In this document: piece by piece, positions 46,687 to 55,290 of the stretch
Layout of the letters: every line of letters begins with the position of its first letter
Numbering within the stretch: position 1 is the stretch's first letter
Assembly: GCF_002817655.1 (NCBI RefSeq)
Contig: NZ_NWQK01000002.1
Span: forward strand, 186,001 to 250,000
DNA: 64,000 nt
Direction: 5' to 3'
Source of the DNA: Candidatus Chlamydia corallus
Lineage (GTDB): Bacteria; Chlamydiota; Chlamydiia; Chlamydiales; Chlamydiaceae
Notes under the pieces: model-generated
Database searches by the model: none
What the model was told of the DNA's origin: nothing
Seen by the model: only the letters and a program-made list of their open reading frames with translations
Position numbers and translations under genes: made by a program

Positions 46687-47283
46687 CTATAAGTTTAAAG
46701 AAATAAAATAGTTAAGGAGTTGAGAATACTCTGGAAGACCAGGATAAAAATCAAAAGTTTGTGTTTTAGGATTGAAGAGGGCTGACAATTGAGAGTGTTT
46801 ACTTGCCATAGCAAGACAGGTCGCTCCGATAGAGTAATTGTAGCTAAGGAGTTGTTTTAGCGCATTTTGGTTCGTGGTCAGGGCTTTACATTCGATAAGT
46901 AATAGAGGTTTAGGATCGCCTAGGTTATGTGTTGTTCCCTCAGGATCTGTATATGTCGGAGGAGTGATGATTACAATATCTGGTCGGCGTTTTGGGATTG
47001 GGGTTCCTTTATCCATGAGCAGAGGTAAGAGGGTTTTCAGCTCTTTTTCTATGATGATGAGCTGTTTAGGGTAGTTCAGTGTGTTTATTAGAGAAAAGAG
47101 CAATCCTTGGCGGACCTTCTCTTCGGGAGTGGGAATCAACTCCCGATTTCTGATGGGATCGAAGATTTGAGATTGCGGGTTGGAGTCCTCAGATGCAGAA
47201 TCCTGGTTTGAGGGAAGGTTCAATAAGGACATAGCTGCCATCATGTTTTTTATAAATGCATTGGATTTTATGCTCTTGCTCAT
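46687..47283 (-). CDS. HsdR N-terminal-like PD-(D/E)XK protein
   Basis: Encodes 198 residues. It resembles the type I restriction enzyme R-subunit N-terminal family (HSDR_N_2): PEEKVRQGLLFSLINTLNYP, then RRPDIVIITPP and PLLLIECKA, which supply the PD and (D/E)XK parts of a nuclease site (Asp near residue 101, Glu and Lys near 131-133). It is not a restriction system: no hsdM, hsdS or helicase is nearby. The first 95 bases overlap hpf; internal ATGs at 47244, 47241 or 47232 would shorten the overlap. A role in DNA repair with recO is only inference. Confidence 0.78.
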   Translation of the reverse strand: MSKSIKSNAFIKNMMAAMSLLNLPSNQDSASEDSNPQSQIFDPIRNRELIPTPEEKVRQGLLFSLINTLNYPKQLIIIEKELKTLLPLLMDKGTPIPKRRPDIVIITPPTYTDPEGTTHNLGDPKPLLLIECKALTTNQNALKQLLSYNYSIGATCLAMASKHSQLSALFNPKTQTFDFYPGLPEYSQLLNYFISLNL

Positions 47284-47875
47284 TCAAGAAGATTAGAAAA
47301 TTGTCTTGCGCGGATTCTAGTTGGAGAATGGCTTCATCTTGAGATAGCATACGAATACTGATCTTTTTCTTGGAGATCTTCTTTTTCACCGATGCTGGAA
47401 CATAACCAAGGGTTTTTAGAGAGTCCCAGGCATCCAGGGTTTCAAAAGGTAGCCACTCATCACTGATGTGATCTTCTTCTTCTTTTTGTATTGCAATACG
47501 GTTTTCTTTTGTAGCAAGACCTAGATCATGTTTGGTCTTATCCTTACGCTTATTGTAGTGCTTATTTGCCATCGTACGGATTTTCTTAAAAGCATTAATA
47601 ACAGCTGTATAGGGGTTGGCATTATGAACTTTAGTTTGTAGGATTTCTTTGCCATGAGAAGCTACAACATGAACCTCGGTACCTAGCTTATCTTTGTGTG
47701 AGGTCAGCACTACATGGATAGTCTCCATAGGAGGAAGATGGTGGCTTTTCTCAAAGATTAGCTCTTTTAGAGGGGTTGAGAGACGAAAGGCTTTTGTTGT
47801 GATCTCTACATTAGTAGACATGGGCCTGACTGAGTTTAAGCTTGTAGATGGCAAGCGTTTACGATGAGATCTCAT
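47189..47875 (-). CDS. hpf: long-form ribosome hibernation promoting factor
   Basis: Ribosome-associated protein that blocks the decoding and P-site region and dimerizes 70S ribosomes. The product has 228 residues from ATG 47875, which has AGGAG five bases upstream; the frame opens earlier but lacks such a site. The N-terminal RaiA-like domain has VEITTKAFRLSTPLKELIFE. A charged linker follows, and the C-terminal dimerization domain has IRMLSQDEAILQLESAQDNF and YKKHDGSYVLIEP. In chlamydiae it may protect ribosomes in elementary bodies, an inference from the family. Confidence 0.88.
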   Translation of the reverse strand: MRSHRKRLPSTSLNSVRPMSTNVEITTKAFRLSTPLKELIFEKSHHLPPMETIHVVLTSHKDKLGTEVHVVASHGKEILQTKVHNANPYTAVINAFKKIRTMANKHYNKRKDKTKHDLGLATKENRIAIQKEEEDHISDEWLPFETLDAWDSLKTLGYVPASVKKKISKKKISIRMLSQDEAILQLESAQDNFLIFLNEQEHKIQCIYKKHDGSYVLIEPSLKPGFCI

Positions 47876-47980
47876 GCTATCTCCTAAGGTTAAATAGTGC
47901 TTCAGGAGATTAGATAAAAAGAAATAGTTCTCCATAAGCTCTATTATACGGAGAAATTAGCATTCAAAAAAAGTATTTAA

Positions 47981-48054
47981 CGCACCGAAGAGGGCTCGAA
48001 CCTCCAACCACCTGGTCCGAAGCCAGGTACTCTATCCAATTGAGCTATCGGTGC
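47981..48054 (-). tRNA. tRNA-Arg(UCG)
   Basis: A 74-nt tRNA on the minus strand. GCACCGA pairs with TCGGTGC and discriminator G follows. D loop AGCTCAATTGGATAGAG, anticodon stem CCTGG/CCAGG with loop CTTCGGA (anticodon TCG), and T loop GTTCGAGCC are present. A TTGTTT/TAAACT pair with 17-base spacing lies upstream on the minus strand. Confidence 0.95.
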
Positions 48055-48111
48055 TTAAGGAATATAAAGATTAAAACAAGCAAGTTTACCACACGCTCTT
48101 GAGAAAAACAA

Positions 48112-48130
48112 GAAAAACCCCTAGAGGGTT
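48112..48130 (-). terminator. short intrinsic terminator after ctcC
   Basis: On the minus strand AACCC and GGGTT form a small stem starting at the ctcC stop codon, followed by TTTTTCT. The stem is short, but the U-tract fits an intrinsic terminator. Confidence 0.5.
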
Positions 48131-49289
48131 AGGTTAGTGCCAGCATGTCTTCAGTGAGTAGAGAGGTATTCTCTAGGATAACCACGCGTTCAAGAACATT
48201 GGAAAGCTCACGAATATTTCCTGGCCAGGGGTAGTTTAGAAGGAGCTCTTGAGCCCTAGGAGAAAGGGTTTTAAGAGGGGTATTGTTCATGCGACAGAAC
48301 TTGTTTAGGAAGTAGTTAGAAAGGGGAAGAATATCATCGCGTCGTTCTCTTAGGGGCGGAAGGTGCAGGGGTATGACATTTAACCGGTAGTATAGGTCTT
48401 GTCGGAAGCTTTTATCATCGATAGCCTCTTTAAGATCTCGGTTTGAGGTAGCTAAGATGCGAACATCTAACGACAAGGTCTTTGTTCCTCCGAGATGTTC
48501 GATTTCTTTCTCCTGGATAGCTCTAAGGAGTTTTGCTTGAAAATTCACAGGGATTTCCGTGATTTCATCTAATAAAAGGGTTCCTTTGTGTGCAAGTTCA
48601 AAGCGCCCTGCCTTTTTTGTAGTTGCTCCTGTAAATGCCCCCTTTTCGTGGCCGAAAAATTCTGACTCTAAAAGAGTTTCAGGAATTGCTGCGCAGTTAA
48701 TTTTGATGTAGGGATGGTTTGCTCGAGTAGAGTTATGATGGATAAAAAAGGAGAGCACCTCCTTCCCGCAGCCAGATTCTCCATGAATGAAGATGTTCGC
48801 TGAGCTTGAAGCTGCTTTTTTTGCTACTGCAAGAAGATCTTTCATAGCTTTGCTTTCCGCAATCAGAGGGTGAGAGTCTAGTGTTGTCTGGGAGTGTAGA
48901 AAGAGATTCTCGTGGACTAAATTCTTAATTTCCTCAGCTTTAGAGATAAAAGCAAAAAGTGCTTCCGAAGAAAAGGGTTTTGTTAAGTAGTTGAACGCCC
49001 CTTGATGCATCGCTTCTACCGCATTTTCTATACTACCGTAAGCAGTGACCACAAGCACTGGAGTATGTGGAGAGCTTTGCTTTATAGTTTTGATTAGATC
49101 AAGTCCAGAGCCATCGGGCATACTCATGTCTGAGATGATAAGGTCATATTCTCGAGTTTTGATCATTTGGAGAGCATTTCTTAAATTATCAGCAGTATCG
49201 GGGGTGTATCCGCGGGAGAGAAGAAGTTCCGATAGGAAATCTCGGAGTAGAGGCTCATCGTCAACAATAAGTATTTTTTTAATCGTCAT
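48129..49289 (-). CDS. ctcC: sigma-54-dependent response regulator CtcC (AtoC-like), without DNA-binding domain
   Basis: Two-component response regulator acting with RpoN (sigma54). The product has 386 residues from ATG 49289, beginning MTIKKILIVDDEP; 20 extra upstream residues are dropped because GGGGGG lies just before this ATG. The receiver domain has phospho-acceptor Asp54 (DLIISDMSMPDG). The AAA+ domain has Walker A GESGCGKE (171-178) and the sigma54-contact loop GAFTGA (218-223). The protein ends soon after the AAA+ domain, at LLTEDMLALT, so the usual Fis-type helix-turn-helix is missing; chlamydial CtcC is known to lack it. Confidence 0.93.
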   Translation of the reverse strand: MTIKKILIVDDEPLLRDFLSELLLSRGYTPDTADNLRNALQMIKTREYDLIISDMSMPDGSGLDLIKTIKQSSPHTPVLVVTAYGSIENAVEAMHQGAFNYLTKPFSSEALFAFISKAEEIKNLVHENLFLHSQTTLDSHPLIAESKAMKDLLAVAKKAASSSANIFIHGESGCGKEVLSFFIHHNSTRANHPYIKINCAAIPETLLESEFFGHEKGAFTGATTKKAGRFELAHKGTLLLDEITEIPVNFQAKLLRAIQEKEIEHLGGTKTLSLDVRILATSNRDLKEAIDDKSFRQDLYYRLNVIPLHLPPLRERRDDILPLSNYFLNKFCRMNNTPLKTLSPRAQELLLNYPWPGNIRELSNVLERVVILENTSLLTEDMLALT

Positions 49290-49427
49290 GTTTTGTCCCC
49301 CCAAATTGATAGATTTTTTCTTTCTACTAAATCCCGAAAAATGAAGCAAAATTTTCTATTTAATAGAAAGAATTTAAAAAAATTTCATTAAAACACCTTT
49401 TAAAAAACAAAAAAGATAATTTTATCG

Positions 49428-49455
49428 TTGCATTTAGTATTCATTAAGTTATAAA
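49428..49455 (+). promoter_or_regulatory. promoter for the Inc gene
   Basis: TTGCAT (49428-49433), a 16-base spacer and TATAAA (49450-49455), some 45 bases before the Inc start. The surrounding gap is very AT-rich and shared with the divergent ctcC gene. Confidence 0.5.
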
Positions 49456-49499
49456 ATCCTTAGTCCAAATTGTTTTTAATCGGAGATTGAGGAAGCAAC

Positions 49500-51458
49500 A
49501 TGTCCACACCTACCCAACCCTCCCCAGTAAATCAAAATCCTAGTTTAATAATAAACAAGGACTACTCCCTATTTTCCCCGCTGACTCCCAAGGAAAGAGG
49601 GGAATCGGTAGCACCAATTCAGTGCAGATGGAATCATACTATTGTTAAGGTAAGTCTTGTCGTTCTTGCTCTTTTAACTATTGTAGCAGGAGCACTGTTA
49701 TTAGTATTACTCCCAGAAATTCCTTTGTTTATCGGAATTAGTGTTATTGCTTTGGGAGGGGTTCTACTCGCTATAGCTTTACTTTTATCTCTTTGTGATT
49801 GTCGAGTATTTGCTAAAAAGGAAATCCCTTCAGCTCCTGAATTAAAAGATATTCAGATTGCAGATTTACAAAGTGAAATGAAAGAAGTGCTTGGCCAATC
49901 TCTTTTAGAGGCTCTCTTAAATGGTAAGGAAGTTGGAGATCCTCAGGTACTAGAGCTAGTTCATAGCTGCCAAGAACGACTTGCAAAGTTTGATCGGAAG
50001 CTGCGTTGTAATGAGGAAATGCTCTATCGCTTGTTTGCTGTAAATGTCAAAGAAACCGAAGTAGTAACGAAATATGAGCTTTTGATAGAAATGCTGGAAA
50101 TGCGTAGTCGCGTTGCTGATCAGTTAGAACTTAACAATCGGAGTTACGAGAACTTTATTGCAGGAACTTTGAGAATTAGATCGGAAGAGGAAGAAAAACA
50201 GCTCATTGCTATAGAAACGGAAATAAGTTTGAGTCAGCAGCAGTTGCAAGATTTAAACAACCAGATCAGTGACCAAAGGAAAAGGTGTGCAAGTCTTTTA
50301 CAACGTATTCGCCAATCTTATCGGGAGATACAAGAGGCCCACACCAAAGAACTCGCAGAATGCATCTCTGAATCCGGAGAGATCGATCGTGCAACAAGGG
50401 TTGAAATAGAGAGAGCTTTAGCTAGACAACTGCGAAAGATGGAAGATTGGAATCTGATGAGGTCTGACATCCAAAAACAAGAGAAACTTTTGCATGCCAC
50501 GAAGGCTAAATTAGAAAAATTACAAGATCAATTGAAACTCGCTCACATTGCTTTTGCGAATAGTTCTCTCTTTTATCGCGAATATAAACTGAAATACCTT
50601 GAACAGCAACTAGATCTTAAAAACTTGTTAAAGGAATTAGAAGCAAAGAGGAGCGAGGCCGCTAAATTACGGCGCGCGGTGCAAAGTTATGAGGAGCAGG
50701 TTGTGAATGACGCTGCTGATGCCACAGCAAAAAAAGCTCGTTGGGAAGGAAAATTACGGGAACAAGAAGAAAAAGAGGAAAAACAAGCCCAAGAAATCCG
50801 TCGCCTGACTACATTCCTTCAAGAGTACAGGGAAGGTGCTGAAGAGGCAAAAAAAGTTGAACAAGCCCTCAAAGTTTTGGAACAAAAGTATCAGCGTCTT
50901 CAAGAAGAGAAAGCGCAGAAAGAAAAAAGCTTAGAAGATGCTGTAACATCTTTTGCAAACCAATATGAGAAGGTACAGGCCGAGAACGAACATTTGTGCA
51001 AAACGTTACAAGGTCTCCATGCAACGATCTCACCCACTATGAGAGAAGAAGACGATTGGGTAATCGCAGAGTCTTCCAGTGAAGAAGCTCAGAAGATAAA
51101 GTATCTCCTTAAAGAGAATGAACGTTTAATGGCGGCCCTGAATGCTAAGAATGAAGAAGTGGCTCGACAGGTTACTGAGCTTGATGCGAATGAACACCTA
51201 CTGCTGGAACTTCGAGGCGAAATAGCTAAACAACAACAAGCATTACGAGATCTTGACAAGCTGCACGAAGAGTCAGTGGCTGCTTTCCAAGCTTCTCAGA
51301 AAAAATGCCAGGAACTTGAGGGGCTTCTCTCTCCTGTTCGAGAAGATGCTGGAGTAAGGCCCTTCCTAGAGCAGCAGGTTGAACAATTAAGAGAGGAAAA
51401 CGCGCAGCTTAGATTGGAGATCGAAAGATTAAAGAATCTTATAGAAAAAGATAAATGA
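49500..51458 (+). CDS. inclusion membrane protein with long coiled coil (Cpn0585-like)
   Basis: Encodes 652 residues. A bilobed hydrophobic domain typical of Inc proteins lies at about residues 51-71 and 75-97, just after a 45-residue polar N-terminus, so the protein is expected to be type III secreted into the inclusion membrane with both ends facing the host cytoplasm. Residues 120-652 are almost continuous heptad repeats, ending QLREENAQLRLEIERLKNLI. Size, place between ctcB and ctcC and architecture match C. pneumoniae Cpn0585, reported to bind host Rab GTPases. Identity by recall, not alignment. Confidence 0.85.
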   Translation: MSTPTQPSPVNQNPSLIINKDYSLFSPLTPKERGESVAPIQCRWNHTIVKVSLVVLALLTIVAGALLLVLLPEIPLFIGISVIALGGVLLAIALLLSLCDCRVFAKKEIPSAPELKDIQIADLQSEMKEVLGQSLLEALLNGKEVGDPQVLELVHSCQERLAKFDRKLRCNEEMLYRLFAVNVKETEVVTKYELLIEMLEMRSRVADQLELNNRSYENFIAGTLRIRSEEEEKQLIAIETEISLSQQQLQDLNNQISDQRKRCASLLQRIRQSYREIQEAHTKELAECISESGEIDRATRVEIERALARQLRKMEDWNLMRSDIQKQEKLLHATKAKLEKLQDQLKLAHIAFANSSLFYREYKLKYLEQQLDLKNLLKELEAKRSEAAKLRRAVQSYEEQVVNDAADATAKKARWEGKLREQEEKEEKQAQEIRRLTTFLQEYREGAEEAKKVEQALKVLEQKYQRLQEEKAQKEKSLEDAVTSFANQYEKVQAENEHLCKTLQGLHATISPTMREEDDWVIAESSSEEAQKIKYLLKENERLMAALNAKNEEVARQVTELDANEHLLLELRGEIAKQQQALRDLDKLHEESVAAFQASQKKCQELEGLLSPVREDAGVRPFLEQQVEQLREENAQLRLEIERLKNLIEKDK

Positions 51459-51472
51459 GCGCCGTAAACGAT

Positions 51473-52576
51473 TCAAGAATTCACTTTGATTAGCGGCTCT
51501 TCTGGTAAGGCTGCTTGGATTGCAGGGAGTGTTATAGAGAAGCTCACGGTGGAGGCCCCCTGTTTCAGGTGGATATCCCCTCCGTGGAGCCGTATAATTT
51601 TTTGAGCTTCGGCAAGTCCCAAGCCATTCCCATCTCTTTTTGTTGTGAAGAACGGAGTGAAGAGCTTCTCTACGATCTCGGAAGAAATGACCCCAGGGTT
51701 GGTTACTGAGATCTCTCCAGATATATGGAGGGTCAGAGTGATCGGGGAGTTTCCTGTTTCTACAGCATTTTTTACTAGGTTCCAAACGACACTATTCATT
51801 CGATCAGAATCTATAGACCTGAATAAAGGTTGTGAGCCCTCTCTTACAAACTTGCACTTGGGGAAGGAAACTGAGAGTAAGGGGATAAGAGAAGAAAAGA
51901 AATCCTGTAAATTTATAATCTTTAGGTTTAACGGCTGAGATTTTGTATATTCTAGCATAGAAGACACAAGGTTGTTTAGAGATCTTGTGCCAGAGATGAT
52001 CGAGGAGAGCATGCGTTGGTGGCGAGCAGAGGAAATCTCCTTTTTTAGGATAGAGGCAAATCCAACGATTGCACTTAGGGGGTTGCGGATTTCGTGAGCC
52101 AGGGTAGCCGTCATTTTTCCAAGCTCAGCGATATTTTTGTATCTTTCTATGGCATTTTCTAGCTGTTTATAATCTGACCGATCTCTGATTTGGATAAATA
52201 GATACCCAGTAATCTCATTTTTACGGATGAAGAGCTCCACTTCTTTTTCTTTAGAGTCTTGGCAGAGAGAGAGCCTGAGAGTTTTGGGGACTTTTAGAGA
52301 TTTAAGAGTCTCGTGAATAGAAAATCCAAGACATGTATCAGGGAGAACATCAGTAAAGGATTTATTGAGGATTTCTAGATTTTCACTGAGTCCTAGAATT
52401 TCACGTGCTTGTGAATTACAGATGAGGAAGATCCCTGTTTCAGAAAGTAAAATGATACCATCGGGAATTGCTGTAAGTATCGCGCTCGCCTCTTTATAAG
52501 ATTGTGTGATGCGAGCCTTGATTTCTAGTAATTCATAGGCTGGAGGATTGAGGTTATTGGAATCAGGAACGTTCAT
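51473..52576 (-). CDS. ctcB: two-component sensor histidine kinase CtcB (AtoS-like)
   Basis: Sensor kinase that phosphorylates CtcC. The product has 367 residues. No transmembrane helix is visible, so it is likely cytoplasmic. A PAS domain is at about residues 30-130 (AILTAIPDGIILLSETGIFL). The H box TLAHEIRNPLSAIVGF puts the phospho-accepting histidine at residue 161. The ATPase part has NLVKNAVETG (N box) and KRDGNGLGLAEAQKI (G box). ATG 52576 is used; it overlaps the preceding small gene by 14 bases. The gene is convergent with the Inc gene. Confidence 0.92.
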   Translation of the reverse strand: MNVPDSNNLNPPAYELLEIKARITQSYKEASAILTAIPDGIILLSETGIFLICNSQAREILGLSENLEILNKSFTDVLPDTCLGFSIHETLKSLKVPKTLRLSLCQDSKEKEVELFIRKNEITGYLFIQIRDRSDYKQLENAIERYKNIAELGKMTATLAHEIRNPLSAIVGFASILKKEISSARHQRMLSSIISGTRSLNNLVSSMLEYTKSQPLNLKIINLQDFFSSLIPLLSVSFPKCKFVREGSQPLFRSIDSDRMNSVVWNLVKNAVETGNSPITLTLHISGEISVTNPGVISSEIVEKLFTPFFTTKRDGNGLGLAEAQKIIRLHGGDIHLKQGASTVSFSITLPAIQAALPEEPLIKVNS

Positions 52577-52883
52577 AAATACCAAATTCCTTTTTTTTCT
52601 GCACATAATTGAGTTTATCAGTATTTAGGATGCGATTAAGTACTTCTCGGATTTCTTCGAGCTCTTCTTGGATATCTTGCGGAAGTACGGAAGTGAAGGT
52701 ATGGCGGAACTCTTTGATTTGAAGATCTACCCTATCGATGCAAGAAAGAAGAATTTTTTTTTGTTGTAATACCTTCCCTAATTCTGCAGTAGTTAGAGAA
52801 GACTCTGTTTGCGTAAGATCTAAAATGGCAAGGAAAAGGCCCTTCTTCTTTTTTAACAAGAGCAAGAGGGTTCTTTCATTCAT
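52563..52883 (-). CDS. small coiled-coil protein upstream of ctcB (CT466-like)
   Basis: Encodes 106 residues, nearly all predicted helix, with heptads such as LSCIDRVDLQIKEFRHTF and QEELEEIREVLNRIL. It has no signal peptide or membrane segment. Size and character resemble flagellar or type III chaperones (FliT/FlgN type), but I cannot see a decisive motif. Its stop overlaps the ctcB start, indicating one transcript, so it may regulate or accompany the kinase. Function unknown. Confidence 0.65.
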   Translation of the reverse strand: MNERTLLLLLKKKKGLFLAILDLTQTESSLTTAELGKVLQQKKILLSCIDRVDLQIKEFRHTFTSVLPQDIQEELEEIREVLNRILNTDKLNYVQKKKEFGIYERS

Positions 52884-52963
52884 AAGAAATCAGGGTGTTA
52901 TTTTGGTTTTCCCTAAGAAAAACGACAAAACAATTTATTGGCAACCTGAAAAAAGAAAGAATT

Positions 52964-53047
52964 ATGCTGGTGATCGGACTCGAACCAACACCTTATTGCT
53001 AAGAGTAGATTTTGAGTCTACCGCGTCTACCATTCCGCCACACCAGC
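52964..53047 (-). tRNA. tRNA-Leu(CAA)
   Basis: An 84-nt class II tRNA on the minus strand. GCTGGTG pairs with the 3' strand (one G-T type mismatch allowed) and discriminator A follows. The D arm TGGCGGAATGGTAGACGC, anticodon stem GTAGA/TCTAC with loop CTCAAAA (anticodon CAA), a long variable arm and T loop GTTCGAGTC are visible. No CCA is encoded. Confidence 0.95.
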
Positions 53048-53102
53048 ATAAAGTGAGCCACAAATGTACGGTTTCGATTCTAATTATCGCAAGAGAAATC
53101 TC

Positions 53103-53780
53103 TTATGTATAGGAAACAACCTCGTCTTTTTGTAGGCTATTAAGAATTTCTAATGTGATTTGTGTATGTAAGCCCAGATCTTTCCGTGTTAGCCGCAGCT
53201 CTGAGTTGCTTAGTGTGGCTTCTGTAACTATAAAATTAGTGAGGGAGGGATCAGATTTTTTTGTGTATAATTTCTTTATAATTGCCAAGATGTTCTCAAC
53301 GGAGAGGGGGGGATCTAGAATAAGGAGAGCCGCGGTTCCTTGGAGATGCAATTGAGAGAGGAAGACTCCTGAGGCTTCTAAAAAACGGAAGTGCTTACGA
53401 CAGCAAAAGCCTTCAATAATAGAGACCTTCGGGTGATGCTGTTGTAAGAGTCTTACCACCTCAATCAATCTAGGATGGATATAACGAAACTCTTCTTTAA
53501 TTATGCTGTGGTGGAGTCCCTGACAATCATAGAGGATCCCCTCTGGAGTACTTAAAAAGCCCTCTTCGCCTCGGCAATAGAAAGAATAGGCGGTGAGGAC
53601 GTGCTTGTTTGGGGATAGCCAATCGTAGAGGGGCGGTGCAATAGGCTCGCTTTTTGGATAGAGAACCACTGGGCAGTCTTTTTGAGAGGTAATGCGTTCC
53701 GCAGTGACGAAACGCACACATCGGTGTTTCGATAAGGAACAGCTTGCTAGAAGAATTACGATTGGGAGCCACAAAATCAT
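53103..53780 (-). CDS. lipoprotein with degenerate peptidase-M15-like segment (CT465-like)
   Basis: Encodes 225 residues from ATG 53780. A lipoprotein signal ILWLPIVILLASC ends in a clear lipobox with lipidated Cys14. The frame is open for another 50 codons upstream, but that would overlap the divergent gph gene and destroy the signal. Residues 120-155 (IIEGFCCRKHFRFLEASGVF, then QLHLQGTAALLIL) resemble the conserved SGYRxxxxN and SxHxxGxAxD segments of D-Ala-D-Ala carboxypeptidases of the M15 family, but the last Asp is replaced by leucine. Likely an inactive or altered relative. Low confidence on function. Confidence 0.65.
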   Translation of the reverse strand: MILWLPIVILLASCSLSKHRCVRFVTAERITSQKDCPVVLYPKSEPIAPPLYDWLSPNKHVLTAYSFYCRGEEGFLSTPEGILYDCQGLHHSIIKEEFRYIHPRLIEVVRLLQQHHPKVSIIEGFCCRKHFRFLEASGVFLSQLHLQGTAALLILDPPLSVENILAIIKKLYTKKSDPSLTNFIVTEATLSNSELRLTRKDLGLHTQITLEILNSLQKDEVVSYT

Positions 53781-53848
53781 TTTTAAGACAATTTTGAATT
53801 TATAGTATGCTGGTAAGCAATAATTTCTAGCCCTGTGGGAGGAATGGT

Positions 53849-54535
53849 ATGCGTTTAGATGACTACGATGTTTTCTTTTTTGATTTAGATGGCTTGCTTG
53901 TAGATACAGAACCTTGTTTTTATCGAGCATTTCTACAAGCCTGTGCTGAGTTTTCTTTAGAGGTCCACTGGGATTTTGCTACCTACTATAGTCATACTAC
54001 CTTAGGAACAGAAATTTTTAGCAAAAAGTTTATAGAGCAATATCCCGAAGCGGAAGTGTATACTAAAGAGATCTTTAAGAGAAGATTGCAGATTTACTAC
54101 GAGTCTTTGGAAAATGCAGGTCCTCCACTGATGCCAGGAGTTGAGGCTTTCATAGAGCTTGTAGTATCTTTAAATAAAAAATTTGGAGTCGTAACCAATT
54201 CTCCAAAATATGCCACGGATTCGCTATGTACTATGTATCCAATTTTAAATAAATTTTTGTTCTGGGTAACCCGAGAGAATTACTCACGCCCTAAGCCTTA
54301 CGGAGATAGTTATGACTATGCTTATCAGACTTTTGCTGGTGCAGGAAAGAAAGTTATTGGATTTGAAGATTCTGTGAAGGGACTTCGAGCGCTTTCCACG
54401 ATTCCTGCAACCCTGGTCTGTATTAACTCTATGGTTCAGATTACCCCTGAAGGCTGCCCTCAGCTTAAGGACAAAGAATTTTTCTTTTATCCTTCGTTTG
54501 ATGTGCTGATAGAGCATTGCCTACAACAGAAGTAA
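53849..54535 (+). CDS. gph: HAD-superfamily phosphatase (Gph-like)
   Basis: Cytoplasmic HAD hydrolase of 228 residues. Motif [15 protein letters not shown] has the nucleophile Asp and the acid-base Asp two residues on. Motif II is VVTNSPK near residue 114, and motif [14 protein letters not shown] is near residue 171. A helical cap domain lies between motifs I and II, as in phosphoglycolate phosphatase and beta-phosphoglucomutase. The exact substrate is not readable from sequence. Its last 49 bases overlap the 3' end of truA on the other strand. Confidence 0.85.
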   Translation: MRLDDYDVFFFDLDGLLVDTEPCFYRAFLQACAEFSLEVHWDFATYYSHTTLGTEIFSKKFIEQYPEAEVYTKEIFKRRLQIYYESLENAGPPLMPGVEAFIELVVSLNKKFGVVTNSPKYATDSLCTMYPILNKFLFWVTRENYSRPKPYGDSYDYAYQTFAGAGKKVIGFEDSVKGLRALSTIPATLVCINSMVQITPEGCPQLKDKEFFFYPSFDVLIEHCLQQK

Positions 54536-55290
54536 TTATAGGGAGGTGGATAACATACGTGGTGTAAAGAAAGACCATGGGCAGGAGCAGCCGACGGCCC
54601 CTTTCTACGATTTTTCTGTTCTAATATATCTAGGAGATATTGAGGTGGATACGCTCTTTTCCCAATATCTAGAAGCGCTCCAACAAGATTACGCACCATC
54701 TTATAAAGGAAACCACTTCCTCTGCATATTACGGAGAGAGATTCTCCTTCATCTAAAATATCCAGGGTATAGATAGTCCGTACAGTAGAGTTATAGTCTC
54801 TTCCATGATTCGCAAAAGAGGCAAAATCGTGAGTTCCTACAAGGAGGTTGGCGCCTTCCTGCATTAGCTCAACAGAGAGGGAGTGGCGAGGGCTATAGAA
54901 AAAATTGCGTTGCCAGGGGAGAGGTTTGGGAAGTCGAGAGAGGGAATAACGATATTCTTTAGCAATAGCAAGATAGCGTGCGTGGAAGTTGTCATCAAAC
55001 AAAGTCACATTTCTAATTACGATATCCTTTGGAAGAATAGCATTGAGGGCTTTTTTTGTTAGGTAACAGTCTTCAAACAGAGGGTGATCGGGAGCTTGAA
55101 AATGAACCACTTGCCCATAAGCATGGACGCCCGCATCGGTTCTTCCAGAGGCAGTCAGGTGGGTACGAGTCTTAGTAATTTTCTTTAGAGAGCTTTCAAT
55201 AACCTCCTGAATAGATAAGTCATTCGGTTGTTGTTGCCATCCTGAATAGGCAGTTCCTTGATAAGCAATAAGAAGAGCTACTTTAGTCAT
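54487..55290 (-). CDS. truA: tRNA pseudouridine(38-40) synthase TruA
   Basis: Isomerizes uridines 38-40 in tRNA anticodon stem-loops. The product has 267 residues. It begins [20 protein letters not shown], and the catalytic aspartate is residue 52 in the motif [15 protein letters not shown]. The second domain has [18 protein letters not shown]. The stop end overlaps gph convergently; the start overlaps ispD by 4 bases (ATGA type), so ispD and truA are coupled. Confidence 0.95.
   Translation of the reverse strand: MTKVALLIAYQGTAYSGWQQQPNDLSIQEVIESSLKKITKTRTHLTASGRTDAGVHAYGQVVHFQAPDHPLFEDCYLTKKALNAILPKDIVIRNVTLFDDNFHARYLAIAKEYRYSLSRLPKPLPWQRNFFYSPRHSLSVELMQEGANLLVGTHDFASFANHGRDYNSTVRTIYTLDILDEGESLSVICRGSGFLYKMVRNLVGALLDIGKRAYPPQYLLDILEQKNRRKGPSAAPAHGLSLHHVCYPPPYNYFCCRQCSISTSNEG

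Noticed and set aside
46687..47283. A remnant type I restriction system
   Set aside because: Only an HsdR-N-like nuclease domain is present; there are no methylase, specificity or helicase genes, and the gene keeps an intact frame in a housekeeping setting.
53781..53930. Fifty more N-terminal residues on the CT465-like lipoprotein
   Set aside because: They would bury the lipoprotein signal and overlap the divergent gph gene.
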